Shown here: positions 1-7,339 of the stretch, piece after piece
Position numbering within the stretch: the first letter of the stretch is position 1
How the letters are laid out: each line of letters starts with the position of its first letter
Assembly: GCA_902793995.1 (NCBI GenBank)
Contig: CADBFP010000016.1
Coordinates: forward strand, 1-40,607
DNA: 40,607 nucleotides
Source of the DNA: an uncultured Lachnospiraceae bacterium
GTDB lineage: Bacteria; Bacillota; Clostridia; Lachnospirales; Lachnospiraceae
Direction: 5' to 3'
Made by a program: the position numbers and the translations under genes
The notes under the pieces: generated by a model
Told to the model about the DNA's origin: nothing
Databases searched by the model: none
What the model saw: the letters and a program-made list of their open reading frames with translations, nothing else

Positions 1-582
1 GGAGCCGGGCAGAATGGCGGGAGCCACAAAAGCCAGAACCAGGACCAATATCAGAGCCAGCAGCACGCCCTTGCCGGTAAGGGCTGCCGTCCCGGGCGTC
101 CAGCTTTCCCCCTGGGCATAGCGGAACAGCAGCTCGCTGATAAAGGGGCCGAAGCAGGTGCTGAGCATGCAGATATGCAGGTTTTCGTTATAATCCAGGC
201 GGCGGAGCCGGATATACAGAAACGGAGCCAGAAAACAGGGCCACAGATTCAGAAAGTTCAGGCCGTAAAAGGCATGGGCAATTACCAGAAAAAAGCCGGC
301 GAAGGTATTGACCCGGGAATAACCGGGCAGAAGGACCATAAAGGCCCACATGGCCAGGCCGCAGAGCCCGGCGTTTAAAAAAGCGGCGGGCATGCTGCCC
401 ACGCCGAAATAATCCGTAATCAGAGGGCCGGGAGATATAAGGATGCGGATAAAATCCGCCCCCAGGCTGCCCAGGGTACCGGTATAGAAAGCGCCGGCCA
501 CAGCCGCCGCCAGCAGCATCAGGGAAAAGCCCAGGGCAGTCCCGTCTATGATTTTGCTGTTTTTTTCCTCCGAAACCCCCAT
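1..582 (-). CDS. DUF1576 family membrane protein (partial, C-terminus outside window)
   Basis: An open frame runs from ATG at 582 to the window edge (194 codons without stop). The predicted protein is very hydrophobic, with several membrane segments separated by short loops. Motifs such as GPLITDYFGVGSMPAAF, an AFYGLNFLNLWPCF stretch and a CFGPFISELLF stretch match my recollection of the DUF1576 family of clostridial membrane proteins, whose function is unknown. An AGGAGG site lies 5-6 bases before the start. The start is 17 bases past the flavin reductase stop, so the two genes are probably cotranscribed. The family call is from memory and the function is open. Confidence 0.75.
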   Translation of the reverse strand, partial: MGVSEEKNSKIIDGTALGFSLMLLAAAVAGAFYTGTLGSLGADFIRILISPGPLITDYFGVGSMPAAFLNAGLCGLAMWAFMVLLPGYSRVNTFAGFFLVIAHAFYGLNFLNLWPCFLAPFLYIRLRRLDYNENLHICMLSTCFGPFISELLFRYAQGESWTPGTAALTGKGVLLALILVLVLAFVAPAILPGS

Positions 583-599
583 GACAGACCTCCTGCCCC

Positions 600-1166
600 T
601 TACTGTTCTTTTTTTACCGAAAAGCCGAAGCGGCCCAGGGTCTCCCCCAAAGCCTGATATTCCCCGTGGGAATAAGCAATCAGCCCTGCCCGGTTCAAAT
701 CCAGCCCGCCCCGCTCATTCAGCAGAGATTCCTCCACGGATACCTGCATTATGCGGCCGATAAACATATCATGGGAGCCCAGTTCCAGCACCTGCTCCAC
801 CCGGCAGGACAGATTGACGGGGCTTTCCGCAATCAGCGGCGCCAGCGTCAATCCCGGAGCGGGGGCGGGAGTAAGGCCGCAGGCAGCAAACTTATCCAGA
901 TCCCGGCCGGATTTAACGCCGCAGAAATCGCAGGCCCGGGCCAATTCCCGGGATACCAGGTTCACAACAAATTCTCCGCTTTCTTGCACCATATGGTGAG
1001 AGAAACGCTCCTTCCGGATGGAGACGGAAAGCATGGGGGGCTCGCTGCAGACAGTGCCCGCCCAGGCCAGGGTAATGATATTGGGTTTTTCCCCTTCCGC
1101 CCCGCAGCTCAGCATCACCACGGGCGTCGGATTCAGAAGGTTGCCTGCTTTCCAGATTTGTTTCAT
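600..1166 (-). CDS. Flavin reductase family protein (FMN-binding split barrel)
   Basis: The 188-residue product has the layout of the flavin reductase-like, FMN-binding split-barrel family. It shows an N-terminal NPTPVVMLSC strand, the NIITLAWAGTVCSEPPM flavin-contact region, an ISIRK-like SVSIRKERFSHHM segment and a C-terminal HGEYQALGE motif. Such proteins reduce FMN with NAD(P)H or act as flavoredoxin-like electron carriers, and the substrate cannot be told from sequence. A longer frame reaches 1202, but the ATG at 1166 is preferred. It has AGGGAG about 5 bases upstream, and the longer version would run into the tRNA terminator hairpin. It lies directly upstream of the DUF1576 gene. Confidence 0.85.
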   Translation of the reverse strand: MKQIWKAGNLLNPTPVVMLSCGAEGEKPNIITLAWAGTVCSEPPMLSVSIRKERFSHHMVQESGEFVVNLVSRELARACDFCGVKSGRDLDKFAACGLTPAPAPGLTLAPLIAESPVNLSCRVEQVLELGSHDMFIGRIMQVSVEESLLNERGGLDLNRAGLIAYSHGEYQALGETLGRFGFSVKKEQ

Positions 1167-1176
1167 ATGACTCCCT

Positions 1177-1224
1177 ATAAAAAGTTCAGCACCCCACCGC
1201 ATGCGGATGTCGGCGAAGTGCTGA
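1177..1224 (-). terminator. Intrinsic terminator after tRNA-Trp
   Basis: Seven-base arms, TCAGCAC (1186-1192) and GTGCTGA (1218-1224), enclose a loop with an inner 10-base palindrome CCGCATGCGG. On the minus strand the stem is followed by ACTTTTTAT. It sits between the tRNA and the flavin reductase start, so it should end the tRNA transcript. Confidence 0.7.
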
Positions 1225-1227
1225 TAG

Positions 1228-1298
1228 CAGGGGCAGAAAGATTCGAACTCTCATCGATGGTTTTGGAGACCACTGTTCTACCCTTGAACTATGCCCCT
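1228..1298 (-). tRNA. trnW: tRNA-Trp (anticodon CCA)
   Basis: Reading the minus strand, a full cloverleaf folds. The acceptor stem is AGGGGCA/TGCCCCT and the D-arm is GTTC/GAAC. The anticodon stem GTGGT/ACCAT carries loop CTCCAAA, giving anticodon CCA. The variable loop is CGAT, and the T-arm is GAGAG/CTTTC with loop TTCGAAT. The discriminator base is G, as in bacterial tRNA-Trp. The 3' CCA is not encoded. It has its own promoter and terminator and is not part of a tRNA array here. Confidence 0.96.
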
Positions 1299-1316
1299 AA
1301 AAAAGGATACCCGACC

Positions 1317-1346
1317 TTTATAGCACAGCCGGGCATCCCTTGTCAA
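1317..1346 (-). promoter_or_regulatory. Promoter of tRNA-Trp
   Basis: On the minus strand a perfect -35 TTGACA (1341-1346) and -10 TATAAA (1317-1322) are separated by 18 bases. The tRNA starts about 18 bases further on. Confidence 0.85.
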
Positions 1347-1416
1347 TATTTTCTTTGGTTTTAGAAGATTTTATTCTTCTTTTTCTTGCGGGTTGGGCAG
1401 CCCAGGAAAATTCTCT

Positions 1417-2280
1417 TTACAATAGAATCTTCTCCGCTTCTTCACGGGTGAGGTTTTGGGCTTTCATCAGCTTTTGGATGGATTTTTCTATGCCGATGGC
1501 TTTACCTTCCTCTCTTCCTTCCTCTCTTCCTATGGTCACGCCATCCATCTTCCCTTCTTCCCGGGCTTTGTACTCCTGCTCTTTCAAATACTCTGCCAGT
1601 GTCATAATTTCCTCTACCTTCTCCTCATTTTGCCGAAAGCGCGTAATGCCTTCCGCCGCCATCTGCGCCAAAGGGTACTTCAACGCCTCCGGCGAGATAT
1701 CCCGCTTCTCGTTTATCAAATCCAAAAACTCACATACCTCCGGCATATCCTCCCGGTATTTCGGGTCGTACCGGGTGTTCAAAAACACCGCATGGGAGCC
1801 GTCATCATAAACCGTGCTTCCCACCGGGCAGGCCATCACGCTCTCCCGCTTATACATAGGATAGGCAAGACCTGGGATTTCCCGGGATGCCGGATCTTTG
1901 GGATCCTTTTTCACATGCGTCGGGTCATAATTGCACACCATAATGATAAAACTGGTCTTCAGCTGCGTGTAAAAAGCCCCGCTCTTTAATATCTGCCTGT
2001 CTATTCCGCTTTGATAATACCGCACCCGCTTCAAACTTTCAATCGAATTCTGCATTTCCACATCATAAACCGAGTCGGCATCATCCTCCACATACACATC
2101 CAGGCGGATGCCGTGGCGGGTCCTGCTTTCCTTATACGCCGCTTCCTTCTGCAGGAATACAATCTTTCGGATTTTAATATCCAGCACCTGTTCCAAAAAG
2201 CGCTTGCACAAAGCCTCATTCCGCATCACCTCAGGGAATACCAGAAAATGCGAGAGGGTAATCGAAGATAAATCGGACAT
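1417..2280 (-). CDS. Rpn/PD-(D/E)XK nuclease family transposase-like protein
   Basis: The 287-residue protein belongs to the Rpn family (recombination-promoting nuclease, PD-(D/E)XK fold). The usual order is visible: an N-terminal segment (FLVFPEVMRNEALCKRFLE) and the catalytic core around residues 59-78 with RLDVYVEDDADSVYDVEMQ (D...ExQ). Then come the KRVRYYQSGIDRQIL helix, the FIIMVCNYDP strand, and a charged C-terminal tail rich in REEG/KAIGIEKS repeats. Related proteins promote RecA-independent recombination and nick DNA. Despite the family name, no terminal inverted repeats or transposition signs are seen here. AAAGGAG lies 6 bases before the ATG, and the gene has its own promoter. Confidence 0.88.
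   Translation of the reverse strand: MSDLSSITLSHFLVFPEVMRNEALCKRFLEQVLDIKIRKIVFLQKEAAYKESRTRHGIRLDVYVEDDADSVYDVEMQNSIESLKRVRYYQSGIDRQILKSGAFYTQLKTSFIIMVCNYDPTHVKKDPKDPASREIPGLAYPMYKRESVMACPVGSTVYDDGSHAVFLNTRYDPKYREDMPEVCEFLDLINEKRDISPEALKYPLAQMAAEGITRFRQNEEKVEEIMTLAEYLKEQEYKAREEGKMDGVTIGREEGREEGKAIGIEKSIQKLMKAQNLTREEAEKILL
1507..1530 (-). repeat. 12-bp perfect tandem duplication inside the Rpn gene
   Basis: TTCCTCTCTTCC occurs twice back to back (1507-1518, 1519-1530). On the coding strand it encodes the GREEGREEG part of the C-terminal tail, and the change in copy number keeps frame. Confidence 0.8.
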
Positions 2281-2348
2281 ATCGTCTCCTTTCGTTTAAA
2301 TCTTATTCAATTATCTTTGGGTTTAGAGTGATCGATCGATTCGTTTCG

Positions 2349-2377
2349 ATTATAGCCCCGGCAGAAAGGCCTGACAA
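2349..2377 (-). promoter_or_regulatory. Promoter of the Rpn gene
   Basis: On the minus strand TTGTCA (2372-2377) and TATAAT (2349-2354) have 17-base spacing, about 70 bases upstream of the start codon. The 70-base leader is AT-rich and contains an ATCGATCGAT palindrome. Confidence 0.8.
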
Positions 2378-2444
2378 GCCCCCAAACGTGCAACAGCCGA
2401 CGCAATTTGTGGCAACGAAAGCAGGATTTTCATATTTTGGACAC

Positions 2445-2483
2445 AAAAAATGCACCACGGGGACAGGTCCTGGTGCATTTTTT
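2445..2483. terminator. Strong hairpin terminator downstream of the YitT gene
   Basis: AAAAAATGCACCA and TGGTGCATTTTTT form 13-base complementary arms around a 13-base loop. The A/T flanks make it work in both directions. It follows the YitT gene stop on the minus strand and insulates the Rpn promoter. Confidence 0.85.
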
Positions 2484-2536
2484 CTCATTCACATCGGGGG
2501 CCGGGACGGACCCCTACGGCTTTTCCGTCCCCGGTA

Positions 2537-3412
2537 TTAATCCTGTATCTCGCTGACGGCGTGGAAGGAGCGGCCGTAGCCGTACACCCCGGTGGTCACA
2601 TGAATAGTGAAGAAGGCCTGGGGGTCCACTTCCTTAATCAGCCGCTTTAAGGCCGCCAGCTGGTAGCGGGAAATCACCACATAGAGCATGGTCTTGGGCT
2701 GGTGCAAGGTAGCCCCTTCGCAGGGAATGGCGGTGGCTCCCCGCTTTAAATCTTTGTGGATCCGCAGAGCCATTTCATTCGCCTTATCCGTCACGATATA
2801 CAGGGCCCGCCGCCGGTCGATACCGTCGTTGATGTAGTTATTCACATAAGAAGACACGGTGGAGGTGGCCAGGGTCAGAATCGCCAGATCCAGATTGAAC
2901 ATAAAACCGAACACGATCAGCACCACCACATTAAAGGCCAGACCGGTGGTGGCCAAGCCCACGGAGAAGTATTTATTCAGAATCTTCCCGATGATATCCG
3001 TGCCCCCGGCGGTGCCGCCCCCCCGGAAGGTAATGCCGGAGCCAAAGCCCACGATGGCGCCCCCCAGCACCACGGTGGTCAGGGGGCTGTCGTAAGCCAG
3101 GGTGAGGCCGGAAAAGAGCTGCAGGGACAGGGAAATCACCAAAGTCCCGTAAATACTGATCAGCACATGGCCCTTCCCTAGCAGTATCCATCCCAGAATA
3201 AAAATCGGGATGTTCAAAATAATATTGGTCAGGGAGGGATTCCAGCCCAGGGCATAATCCAGAATCATGGCCACCCCGGTTATGCCGCCGCTGATCAATT
3301 TAGAATGCTGATAAAACACATCAATCCCCAGCCCTACAATCAGGGAGCCGATGGTGGTCCACAGCAGGGCCCACCAGTTTTTTTGTATCAGATTTTTGAT
3401 TTTTTGTATCAT
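2537..3412 (-). CDS. YitT family membrane protein (DUF161/DUF2179)
   Basis: The 291-residue product starts with about five or six hydrophobic segments, including WWALLWTTIGSLIVGLGI, SGGITGVAMILDYALG, LTTVVLGGAIVGFGSGIT and a GGGTAGGTDIIGKIL turn. It ends with a soluble C-terminal domain from about residue 205. There DRRRALYIVTDKANEMA and the end motif FFTIHVTTGVYGYG mark DUF2179. This is the standard YitT/YqfU architecture. The molecular function of the family is not established. The longer frame to 3631 is rejected because ATG at 3412 has AGGAG 8 bases upstream and the longer version would cover the promoter. Confidence 0.88.
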   Translation of the reverse strand: MIQKIKNLIQKNWWALLWTTIGSLIVGLGIDVFYQHSKLISGGITGVAMILDYALGWNPSLTNIILNIPIFILGWILLGKGHVLISIYGTLVISLSLQLFSGLTLAYDSPLTTVVLGGAIVGFGSGITFRGGGTAGGTDIIGKILNKYFSVGLATTGLAFNVVVLIVFGFMFNLDLAILTLATSTVSSYVNNYINDGIDRRRALYIVTDKANEMALRIHKDLKRGATAIPCEGATLHQPKTMLYVVISRYQLAALKRLIKEVDPQAFFTIHVTTGVYGYGRSFHAVSEIQD

Positions 3413-3454
3413 AACGCATCTCCTGTCATCCGCCTTTTCGGCGAATACTCCCGC

Positions 3455-3482
3455 ATTATACTCCTTTCTCTTCCGCTTGCAA
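3455..3482 (-). promoter_or_regulatory. Promoter of the YitT gene
   Basis: On the minus strand TTGCAA (3477-3482) and TATAAT (3455-3460) have 16-base spacing, about 43 bases upstream of the chosen ATG. Confidence 0.65.
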
Positions 3483-3547
3483 GAACTTTTTATTATTCTT
3501 TTTGTGTTTTTGTCCAAAAACAGGATAATTCTGTCCAATCCCTTTTC

Positions 3548-3577
3548 TTGACAGGAAGCCGGAAAGAGGGGTAAAAT
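3548..3577 (+). promoter_or_regulatory. Promoter of the rubrerythrin operon
   Basis: TTGACA (3548-3553) and TAAAAT (3572-3577) have 18-base spacing. It is divergent from the YitT promoter and about 57 bases before the rubrerythrin start. I see no clear PerR box. Confidence 0.7.
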
Positions 3578-3633
3578 AAAGACACCTGATAAAACAAGGT
3601 TTGGAAAAATAATACAAAAAAGGAGAAACAACT

Positions 3634-4200
3634 ATGGCAAAGTATGTATGTCCCGTATGCGGTTATGTTCACGAGGGTGATAATCCCCCTGCCGAATGCC
3701 CTGTGTGCAAGGTGCCGGGTTCCAAGTTCATCCTGCAGTCCGAGGAAATGAGCTGGGCCGCCGAGCATGTGATCGGCGTGGGCCGTCAGTTCCCGGACAA
3801 TGTGCCTGCCGAGGTTCAGGAAGAGATCATCAAGGGCTTAAAGGCCAATTTTGAAGGGGAATGCACGGAAGTGGGCATGTACCTGGCCATGGCCCGGGCC
3901 GCCCATCGGGAAGGCTATCCGGAAATCGGCCTGTACTGGGAGAAGGCTGCTTATGAAGAAGCCGACCACGCCTCCCGTTTCTGCGAGCTTTTAGGCGATA
4001 TGGTAAGCCCTTCCACCAAGGAAAACCTGAAGGTCCGGGTAGAAGCCGAAAACGGCGCCACTATGGGCAAGACGGATCTGGCCAAGCTGTGCAAGCAGTA
4101 CAACCTGGATGCCCTGCATGACACCATCCACGAGATGGCCCGGGACGAGGCCCGTCACGGCAAAGCCTTCAAAGGCCTGCTGGATCGGTATTTCGGCTAA
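3634..4200 (+). CDS. Reverse rubrerythrin (NADH-dependent peroxidase type)
   Basis: The 188-residue protein has an N-terminal rubredoxin-type iron site (C6, C9, C22, C25: CPVCG...CPVCK) followed by a ferritin-like di-iron four-helix bundle. The bundle carries FEGECTEVGMYLAMAR, EEADHASRF and DEARHGKAF. The rubredoxin domain comes first, the order of clostridial 'reverse' rubrerythrins. Those proteins reduce hydrogen peroxide (and oxygen) with electrons from NADH via a flavoprotein and rubredoxin. AAAGGAG lies 9 bases before the ATG. The downstream rubredoxin gene fits as electron donor, so this looks like an oxygen and peroxide detoxification operon in an anaerobe. Confidence 0.93.
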   Translation: MAKYVCPVCGYVHEGDNPPAECPVCKVPGSKFILQSEEMSWAAEHVIGVGRQFPDNVPAEVQEEIIKGLKANFEGECTEVGMYLAMARAAHREGYPEIGLYWEKAAYEEADHASRFCELLGDMVSPSTKENLKVRVEAENGATMGKTDLAKLCKQYNLDALHDTIHEMARDEARHGKAFKGLLDRYFG

Positions 4201-4219
4201 TTCATTCATATGTCAAACA

Positions 4220-4240
4220 GGGGGCGGCCGTCGGCCGCCC
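4220..4240. repeat. GC-rich palindrome of the GGGGCGG repeat family
   Basis: GGGCGGCCG-T-CGGCCGCCC forms 9-base arms around one central base, between the rubrerythrin stop and the GlsB-like start. No T-run follows, so it looks more like a processing or attenuating stem than a full terminator. Copies of related palindromes recur in other intergenic gaps of this window. Confidence 0.75.
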
Positions 4241-4260
4241 TTAACAGAAAGGAAAGTGCC

Positions 4261-4512
4261 ATGATAATTAAGCTTTTGATTGAACTGGTATTGGGCGGCG
4301 TAGCCGGCTATCTGGCCGCCGGCATTATGAAAGCGGACCAGAGCAACATGATCATGAATGTGATTCTGGGTATCGTGGGCGGTATCGTAGGCGGATTGAT
4401 CGGCAATCTCTTAGGGATTGGCGGCGGCTGGATCAGCGGCTTGATTTTGGCCATCGGCGGCGCCTGCCTGGTCATCTGGGTCTACCGGAAGTTTATTTTA
4501 GGCAAGAAATGA
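4261..4512 (+). CDS. GlsB/YeaQ/YmgE family stress-response membrane protein
   Basis: The 83-residue protein consists of three hydrophobic, glycine-rich segments: LIELVLGGVAGYLAAGIM, MNVILGIVGGIVGGLIGNLLGI and WISGLILAIGGACLVIWVYR. This is the pattern of the transglycosylase-associated GlsB/YeaQ/YmgE family. Members are membrane or envelope stress proteins of unclear mechanism. A longer in-frame start at 4210 exists, but AAAGGAAAG just before the ATG at 4261 supports the shorter version. It sits between two iron-redox genes and ends 10 bases before the rubredoxin start, so it is probably part of the same stress operon. Confidence 0.85.
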   Translation: MIIKLLIELVLGGVAGYLAAGIMKADQSNMIMNVILGIVGGIVGGLIGNLLGIGGGWISGLILAIGGACLVIWVYRKFILGKK

Positions 4513-4522
4513 GGCAAGTCAA

Positions 4523-4660
4523 ATGAAATATGTTTGCAATTTATGCGGCTGGATCTATGACGAAGAGGAAGCCGGCGTGAAGTGGGAAGACCTCCCGGAA
4601 GACTTCACCTGCGAGCTCTGCGGCGTAGGCAAAGAAGAATTCAGCAAGGTAGAGGAGTAA
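4523..4660 (+). CDS. Rubredoxin (short, 45 residues)
   Basis: This small gene encodes 45 residues with two CxxC knuckles, C5/C8 (CNLCGW) and C30/C33 (CELCGVGK), that bind a single iron. It has the family signature IYDEE...EDLPEDFTC. Typical rubredoxins are 52-54 residues. This one lacks about seven residues of the GDPxxGIxPGT loop between the knuckles. GAGG lies about 10 bases before the start. It follows the GlsB-like gene and probably passes electrons to the reverse rubrerythrin two genes upstream. The redox partner is inferred from context. Confidence 0.9.
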   Translation: MKYVCNLCGWIYDEEEAGVKWEDLPEDFTCELCGVGKEEFSKVEE

Positions 4661-4675
4661 ACTCCAACTAAAAAA

Positions 4676-4708
4676 AGCGTAGGGGCGGCCAGTGGCCGCC
4701 CATTTTCT
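4676..4708. terminator. Bidirectional terminator between convergent genes
   Basis: GGGCGGCC (4683-4690), loop AGT, GGCCGCCC (4694-4701). On the plus strand it is followed by ATTTTCT. On the minus strand the stem is followed by TACGC and seven T. It separates the rubredoxin gene from the convergent membrane-protein gene. The stem is a copy of the GTAGGGGCGG palindrome family. Confidence 0.8.
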
Positions 4709-4712
4709 ATTG

Positions 4713-5591
4713 TCAAAACACCCCCGGAAACAGCTTGGTCAGCCCGACTCCGGCGATCCCCGAGAGCAGATTCGCGCCTACTGCATAAACGATATAATCC
4801 GTATTCTTTCTATAGCTTCCATCCTTCTTCCCATCCAGATAGCGGGTGTAGACGATGGCTTCCGCCACGATCACCGCCAACTCTGCCGGAATAAAGAGGA
4901 AGGCATATCCTACGATATGCTGCCGGAAGCCGACCTTGTACAGCAGCAGGGTCAGCAGCAGCTGGGTCAGCAAATTGACCAGCAGAAGGATCCCGTATTT
5001 CCGCCTTCCCCTTATCCCCATAATATAAGCCAGCCCCAGCTCCAGCACCCAGGTCACCAGCAGCCGCAATCCCAAAGCTTTCAGGATGCTACCCCACATG
5101 GCGCCATGGGTAATACGGACGGTTTCCCCGTTTATATCCGCCGTAAACTCCGAGCGGAAGGCGTAGCGCTCCAGCTTTTCCGAAGACACAAAGCGGTTCT
5201 GGCCCGCCAGATAAATCAGCAGTTTGAACGCGTTCGGCGGATAGTACCCCCAATTCAGCAGGCCGCTTTCCGTCACATCCACCAGAAATGTATAACAGAT
5301 GTAGCCGTCCGGGTCTTTGTACTCGATGAATTTCTGCCAGATGTCCGCCTCTATCCCGCTTCCCATAATCCATCCCTGATCCCGCTCCGAAGCCGGCTGG
5401 GCGGGGCCGAAGATCTTATCCGCCGGGGCGATGAGGGTAGCATAAACCCTTTCGTCGGCAGGCAGCTCCTTGAACCGAATGCTCACCGAAGGCTTGGGAC
5501 CGGCATCCGCCAGGGCAGGCCGGGCCGGAAAAAGCAGGGCTGCAAGGAGCAATAGGATAAACATGGCAGTCAGACGGGGTGGTTTCATCAT
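4713..5591 (-). CDS. Exported membrane protein of unknown function
   Basis: I do not recognise a family. The 292-residue product begins with a signal-peptide-like segment (FILLLLAALLFPARPALA, cleavage near ALADAG). A soluble, probably extracytoplasmic region follows to about residue 165, with FKELPADERVYATLIAP and a YICYTFLVDVT strand. Four hydrophobic segments then lie near residues 172-192, 200-219, 226-246 and 270-286, with a basic RGRRK loop. That is a sensor-like or receptor-like layout. The RBS AGGAGG precedes a tandem ATG ATG, and the second ATG is equally possible. The gene lies next to a two-component operon but has its own upstream region with a TATAAT about 30 bases before the start. 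Confidence 0.75.
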   Translation of the reverse strand: MMKPPRLTAMFILLLLAALLFPARPALADAGPKPSVSIRFKELPADERVYATLIAPADKIFGPAQPASERDQGWIMGSGIEADIWQKFIEYKDPDGYICYTFLVDVTESGLLNWGYYPPNAFKLLIYLAGQNRFVSSEKLERYAFRSEFTADINGETVRITHGAMWGSILKALGLRLLVTWVLELGLAYIMGIRGRRKYGILLLVNLLTQLLLTLLLYKVGFRQHIVGYAFLFIPAELAVIVAEAIVYTRYLDGKKDGSYRKNTDYIVYAVGANLLSGIAGVGLTKLFPGVF

Positions 5592-5717
5592 AGGATCCTC
5601 CTCTTCTCTTCTTCCTATTATACAGGATAGCGGGGGGATTTGTTGCAGTTTTTTATATCTTTGCGGACCGGGCTCTGACCGGCCCGTATGGAGTGGCAGA
5701 TGCGGCTTCGGCAGTCC

Positions 5718-7328
5718 CTACGACTGGGCCTTAAACCGCAGTTCCGCTTTGAAGAGATCCCCGTCTGCGGAAAGCTTCAGACTCCCCCCTTGAAGCCGGG
5801 CCAAACTGTCCGCAATGGAAAGCCCCAGGCCGCTTCCTTCTGTGTGCCGGGAGGTATCCCCCCGTACAAAGCGGGCGGCGAGTTCTTCCACCTGTTCCGG
5901 CAGGGGCTCCCGGGAAGTGTTTTTGAAGGAAAACACCGCTTCCGGCCCTTCCCTTCTTAATTCTCCGTACACCCGGGTGCCGGGCTGGGCGTATTTGCAG
6001 ATATTTCCCAGCAGATTGTCGAAGATGCTCCACATCCGCCGGCCGTCCGCCCGGATCATCAGGGGCGCGTCCGGTAGCCGCAGCAAGGGGGTCAGCTCCG
6101 CCTTAAGGAATCTATCCTCATATTCTCCCATAGCCTGAGACAAAAGCACGGCTGCATCGCAGGGTGCCAGCTCCACGGGCAGGGCGCCGCTGGCCGCCTG
6201 GGTGGCTTCCACCAGGTCCTCCGTGAGCCGTTCCAGCCGCCGGGACTGGCGCCGGATCACCGCCGCATACTCTCCCACCCGGGGGTTGGCGCTTTCCTCC
6301 TTTTCCAGAAGCTCCGCATAGCTGATGAGGGATGTGAGGGGCGTGCGGATATCATGGGATACATTGGTAATGAGCTCCGCCTTGCTGCGCTCCGCCTTCA
6401 TCCGCTCCGCCAAAGCCGCCTCCAGTCCCTCTCCCACCCGGTTCAGGTTTTCTCCGTGGATGCGGAAATCATGCAGAAGTCCTTGTAAGGAAATGCGGCT
6501 GCCAAGATTTCCCTCCGCCAGGGCTGCCGCCCCTTTCTGCAGCCGGCTCATCCCCAGCGCCACATATACAAAGAAGGCGGTGAGCAGCAGAAACAGAAGG
6601 CCCAGGATTATATAGAGAGGCAGCAAACCCGGCACATGATTCAGGCATAGGAACAATAAGCCTATGACCACGCCTCCCAGCAACAGCCCGAACAATAAGC
6701 CCTTCCAGCACAAAGGAAGGATGTGCAGAAGGCGTACAAACAGGCTGTTTTGTACAAGATTCTTTTGCTTCACCCGCCCTGCCAAATGAAAGATCAAAGC
6801 CGGCAGCAGCAGGATGCCCGCCAGCCTATAAGGCATCCGGGGGGTGACGATGCTGTCAAAAAATCCGCCGCTTCCATAATGAATCGCCTGTGCCAGCAGG
6901 ACGGTTCCCGCCGCAAACAGGAGCAGAATCAGTTCCGGAGGCCACCCGCTGAAAGGCCCCGTAAACAAGCCTTCCTGCCGGGGACGCCGGCCCGCTCCCC
7001 GGCAAAGCCCCGTAAAGCAAAGGGCCAAAAAGGCCAGCCCCAGAGGGAGCAGCAGCCAAATCCACTGCCGCAGGCTGTAAAGGAAGCTCACATGAGCCCG
7101 CACCGCCTCGAACTTATCGAACTGCATATCATACTGGGCGGCCCCATAGCTCTTCTCCAAATACATGAGAAAAACCTCATGTTGCTGGCCAAGATCATAG
7201 CGGTCCCGCACCACGGTGACGGTGCCCCGCACAAGCCAGATAGACAGGGACAGAGCCAGGACGCAGCCCATATACAGGAGGATTTTGCCTATGTGGCTCT
7301 TGAAAAAATCTTTTATGGATTGCATCAC
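5718..7328 (-). CDS. Sensor histidine kinase
   Basis: The 536-residue membrane kinase has an N-terminal transmembrane helix (residues about 14-33), a roughly 55-residue external loop, and then several more hydrophobic segments up to residue 258. A HAMP-like linker precedes the HisKA dimerisation box NVSHDIRTPLTSL with phospho-acceptor H325. A HATPase domain follows with the N-box IFDNLLGNICKYA, the F-box-like FSFKNTS and the G-box GSGLGLSIADSLA. The 11-base gap from the response regulator gene indicates a cognate pair. The multi-segment membrane region hints at sensing within or at the membrane, and the signal is unknown. Confidence 0.93.
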   Translation of the reverse strand: MMQSIKDFFKSHIGKILLYMGCVLALSLSIWLVRGTVTVVRDRYDLGQQHEVFLMYLEKSYGAAQYDMQFDKFEAVRAHVSFLYSLRQWIWLLLPLGLAFLALCFTGLCRGAGRRPRQEGLFTGPFSGWPPELILLLFAAGTVLLAQAIHYGSGGFFDSIVTPRMPYRLAGILLLPALIFHLAGRVKQKNLVQNSLFVRLLHILPLCWKGLLFGLLLGGVVIGLLFLCLNHVPGLLPLYIILGLLFLLLTAFFVYVALGMSRLQKGAAALAEGNLGSRISLQGLLHDFRIHGENLNRVGEGLEAALAERMKAERSKAELITNVSHDIRTPLTSLISYAELLEKEESANPRVGEYAAVIRRQSRRLERLTEDLVEATQAASGALPVELAPCDAAVLLSQAMGEYEDRFLKAELTPLLRLPDAPLMIRADGRRMWSIFDNLLGNICKYAQPGTRVYGELRREGPEAVFSFKNTSREPLPEQVEELAARFVRGDTSRHTEGSGLGLSIADSLARLQGGSLKLSADGDLFKAELRFKAQS

Positions 7329-7339
7329 TTTCTCCTTTC

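Noticed and set aside
2303-2488. Minus-strand 61-codon frame upstream of the Rpn gene
   Set aside because: It contains the terminator hairpin and the promoter of the Rpn gene, so it is a non-coding control region.
4692-5555. Long plus-strand open frame opposite the unknown membrane protein
   Set aside because: Its product is rich in Q, P, R and H with no family features, while the minus-strand frame has a signal peptide, membrane segments and a strong RBS.
5650-5717. Hairpin CGGGC/GCCCG after the histidine kinase as terminator
   Set aside because: The stem is only 5 bases and is not followed by a T-run, so I do not call it.
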